This document shows, piece by piece, positions 18,173 to 18,658 of a stretch of DNA of 18,658 bases. The stretch is taken from NCBI GenBank assembly GCA_947628195.1, contig CANQZB010000005.1:1-18658 (forward strand), in the 5' to 3' direction. The notes under the pieces are model-generated. The model worked only from the letters and a program-made list of their open reading frames with translations. It was not told the DNA's origin and searched no databases. Both the position numbers and the translations under genes were made by a program. Position 1 is the stretch's first letter. Each line of letters begins with the position of its first letter. This DNA comes from an uncultured Clostridia bacterium. GTDB lineage: Bacteria > Bacillota > Clostridia > Christensenellales > UBA1242.

Positions 18173-18658
18173 ATGGAAGAACTAAAAATCACAAAAACTT
18201 GGGATAAAACATTCCCTAAAAGTGAAAAGGTTAGCCACAAAAAAGTACAATTTGTTAACAGGTTTGGCATAACTTTGGTGGCGGATATGTATAAGCCTAA
18301 AAATGCAAGCGGGCTTTTGCCTGCTATTGCAGTTTGTGGGCCATTTGGTGCGGTTAAAGAGCAAGCCTCTTTTATGCACAAACAATGGCAGAGCGTGGGT
18401 TTTTAACTATTGCTTTTGACCCGTCTTTCACGGGCGAAAGTGGCGGTCAGCCTAGATATGTTGCCAGCCCAGACATCAACACAGAGGATTTCCAAGCAGC
18501 TGTTGACTTTTTATCCGTTCAAAAAGGTGTTGATAAGGAAAGAATTGGAATAATTGGCATTTGCGGTTGGGGCGGAATGGCACTAAACACCGCTTCAATT
18601 GACACAAGAATTAAAGCAACCGTTGTTTCAACAATGTATGACATGAGCCGGGTTAACG
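18173..18658 (+). pseudogene. Dienelactone-hydrolase-like α/β hydrolase, frameshifted and cut by the window end
   Basis: AAAGGAG precedes ATG 18173. The first frame gives ~66 good residues (VQFVNRFGITLVADMYKP, AIAVCGPFGAVKEQAS). It then reaches a stop at 18404-18406. From about 18376 the next frame continues the same family without a break: AQTMAERGFLTIAFDPSF, TGESGGQPRYVASPDIN, GIIGICGWGGMAL, STMYDMSRV, to the last base. The shift maps to the T run at 18370-18373, where a fifth T would restore a single frame (…SFYAQTMAERGF…). The nucleophile elbow is GICGWG, with Cys where most α/β hydrolases have Ser, as in dienelactone hydrolases. Either one T was lost by mutation, or this is a sequencing or assembly error in a homopolymer. 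The 3' end lies outside the window. Confidence 0.85.

Overview
The window comes from an AT-rich, low-GC Gram-positive bacterium, most likely an endospore-forming member of the Clostridia. The evidence is spmA/spmB, a stand-alone Spo0A DNA-binding domain, AGGAGG-type ribosome binding sites, TTGACA/TATAAT promoters, intrinsic terminators with long T tracts, an EndoA-type MazF, and an archaeal-type aspartyl-tRNA synthetase of the non-discriminating kind. Every supported gene is on the + strand. No tRNA, rRNA, CRISPR array, transposase or phage gene was seen.

Layout. (1) 1-834: 3' end of tex and its terminator. (2) 876-2633: a compact transcription unit with a strong promoter, a 17-codon leader peptide carrying seven consecutive Asn codons, a strong intrinsic terminator/attenuator, and the AspRS gene. 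It is followed by a decayed copy of the tex 3' end and a second, tex-like terminator. (3) 2660-4227: twin palindromic operators, a promoter, a Spo0A-C-only protein, spmA and spmB. (4) 4277-5148: two apparently leaderless genes, a cytosolic HExxH peptidase and a 27-residue membrane peptide. (5) 5212-6714: an ArsP_2-like metal/metalloid permease, a small immunity-like gene, a 5'-truncated relative of it, a decayed copy of the permease 3' end, and the terminator. (6) 6740-7774: a helical protein, a small acidic protein and mazF. (7) 7803-8950: a Rho-like protein that has lost its P-loop, under a promoter with a Spo0A-box-like site. (8) 8995-10060: an MscS channel. (9) 10106-13210: a 1001-residue protein of unknown family. 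(10) 13234-16445: copA, copZ and an acyl-ACP thioesterase in one tight operon. (11) 16516-18658: flavodoxin, a small membrane protein, a CMD-cupin fusion and a frameshifted dienelactone-hydrolase-like gene that runs off the window.

Main points for a second look. The Asn-codon leader plus terminator has the architecture of ribosome-mediated attenuation sensing Asn-tRNA(Asn), placed before the enzyme expected to make Asp-tRNA(Asn). Two cargo segments (aspS; immunity-like genes) each sit between an intact gene 3' end and a decayed duplicate of that same 3' end, which suggests a shared insertion-duplication process. The Rho-like protein keeps the fold landmarks but not the ATPase or RNA-translocation loops. 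MazF is paired with a small protein that does not look like its usual ribbon-helix-helix antitoxin. All family assignments were made by eye from motifs; no database search was possible.
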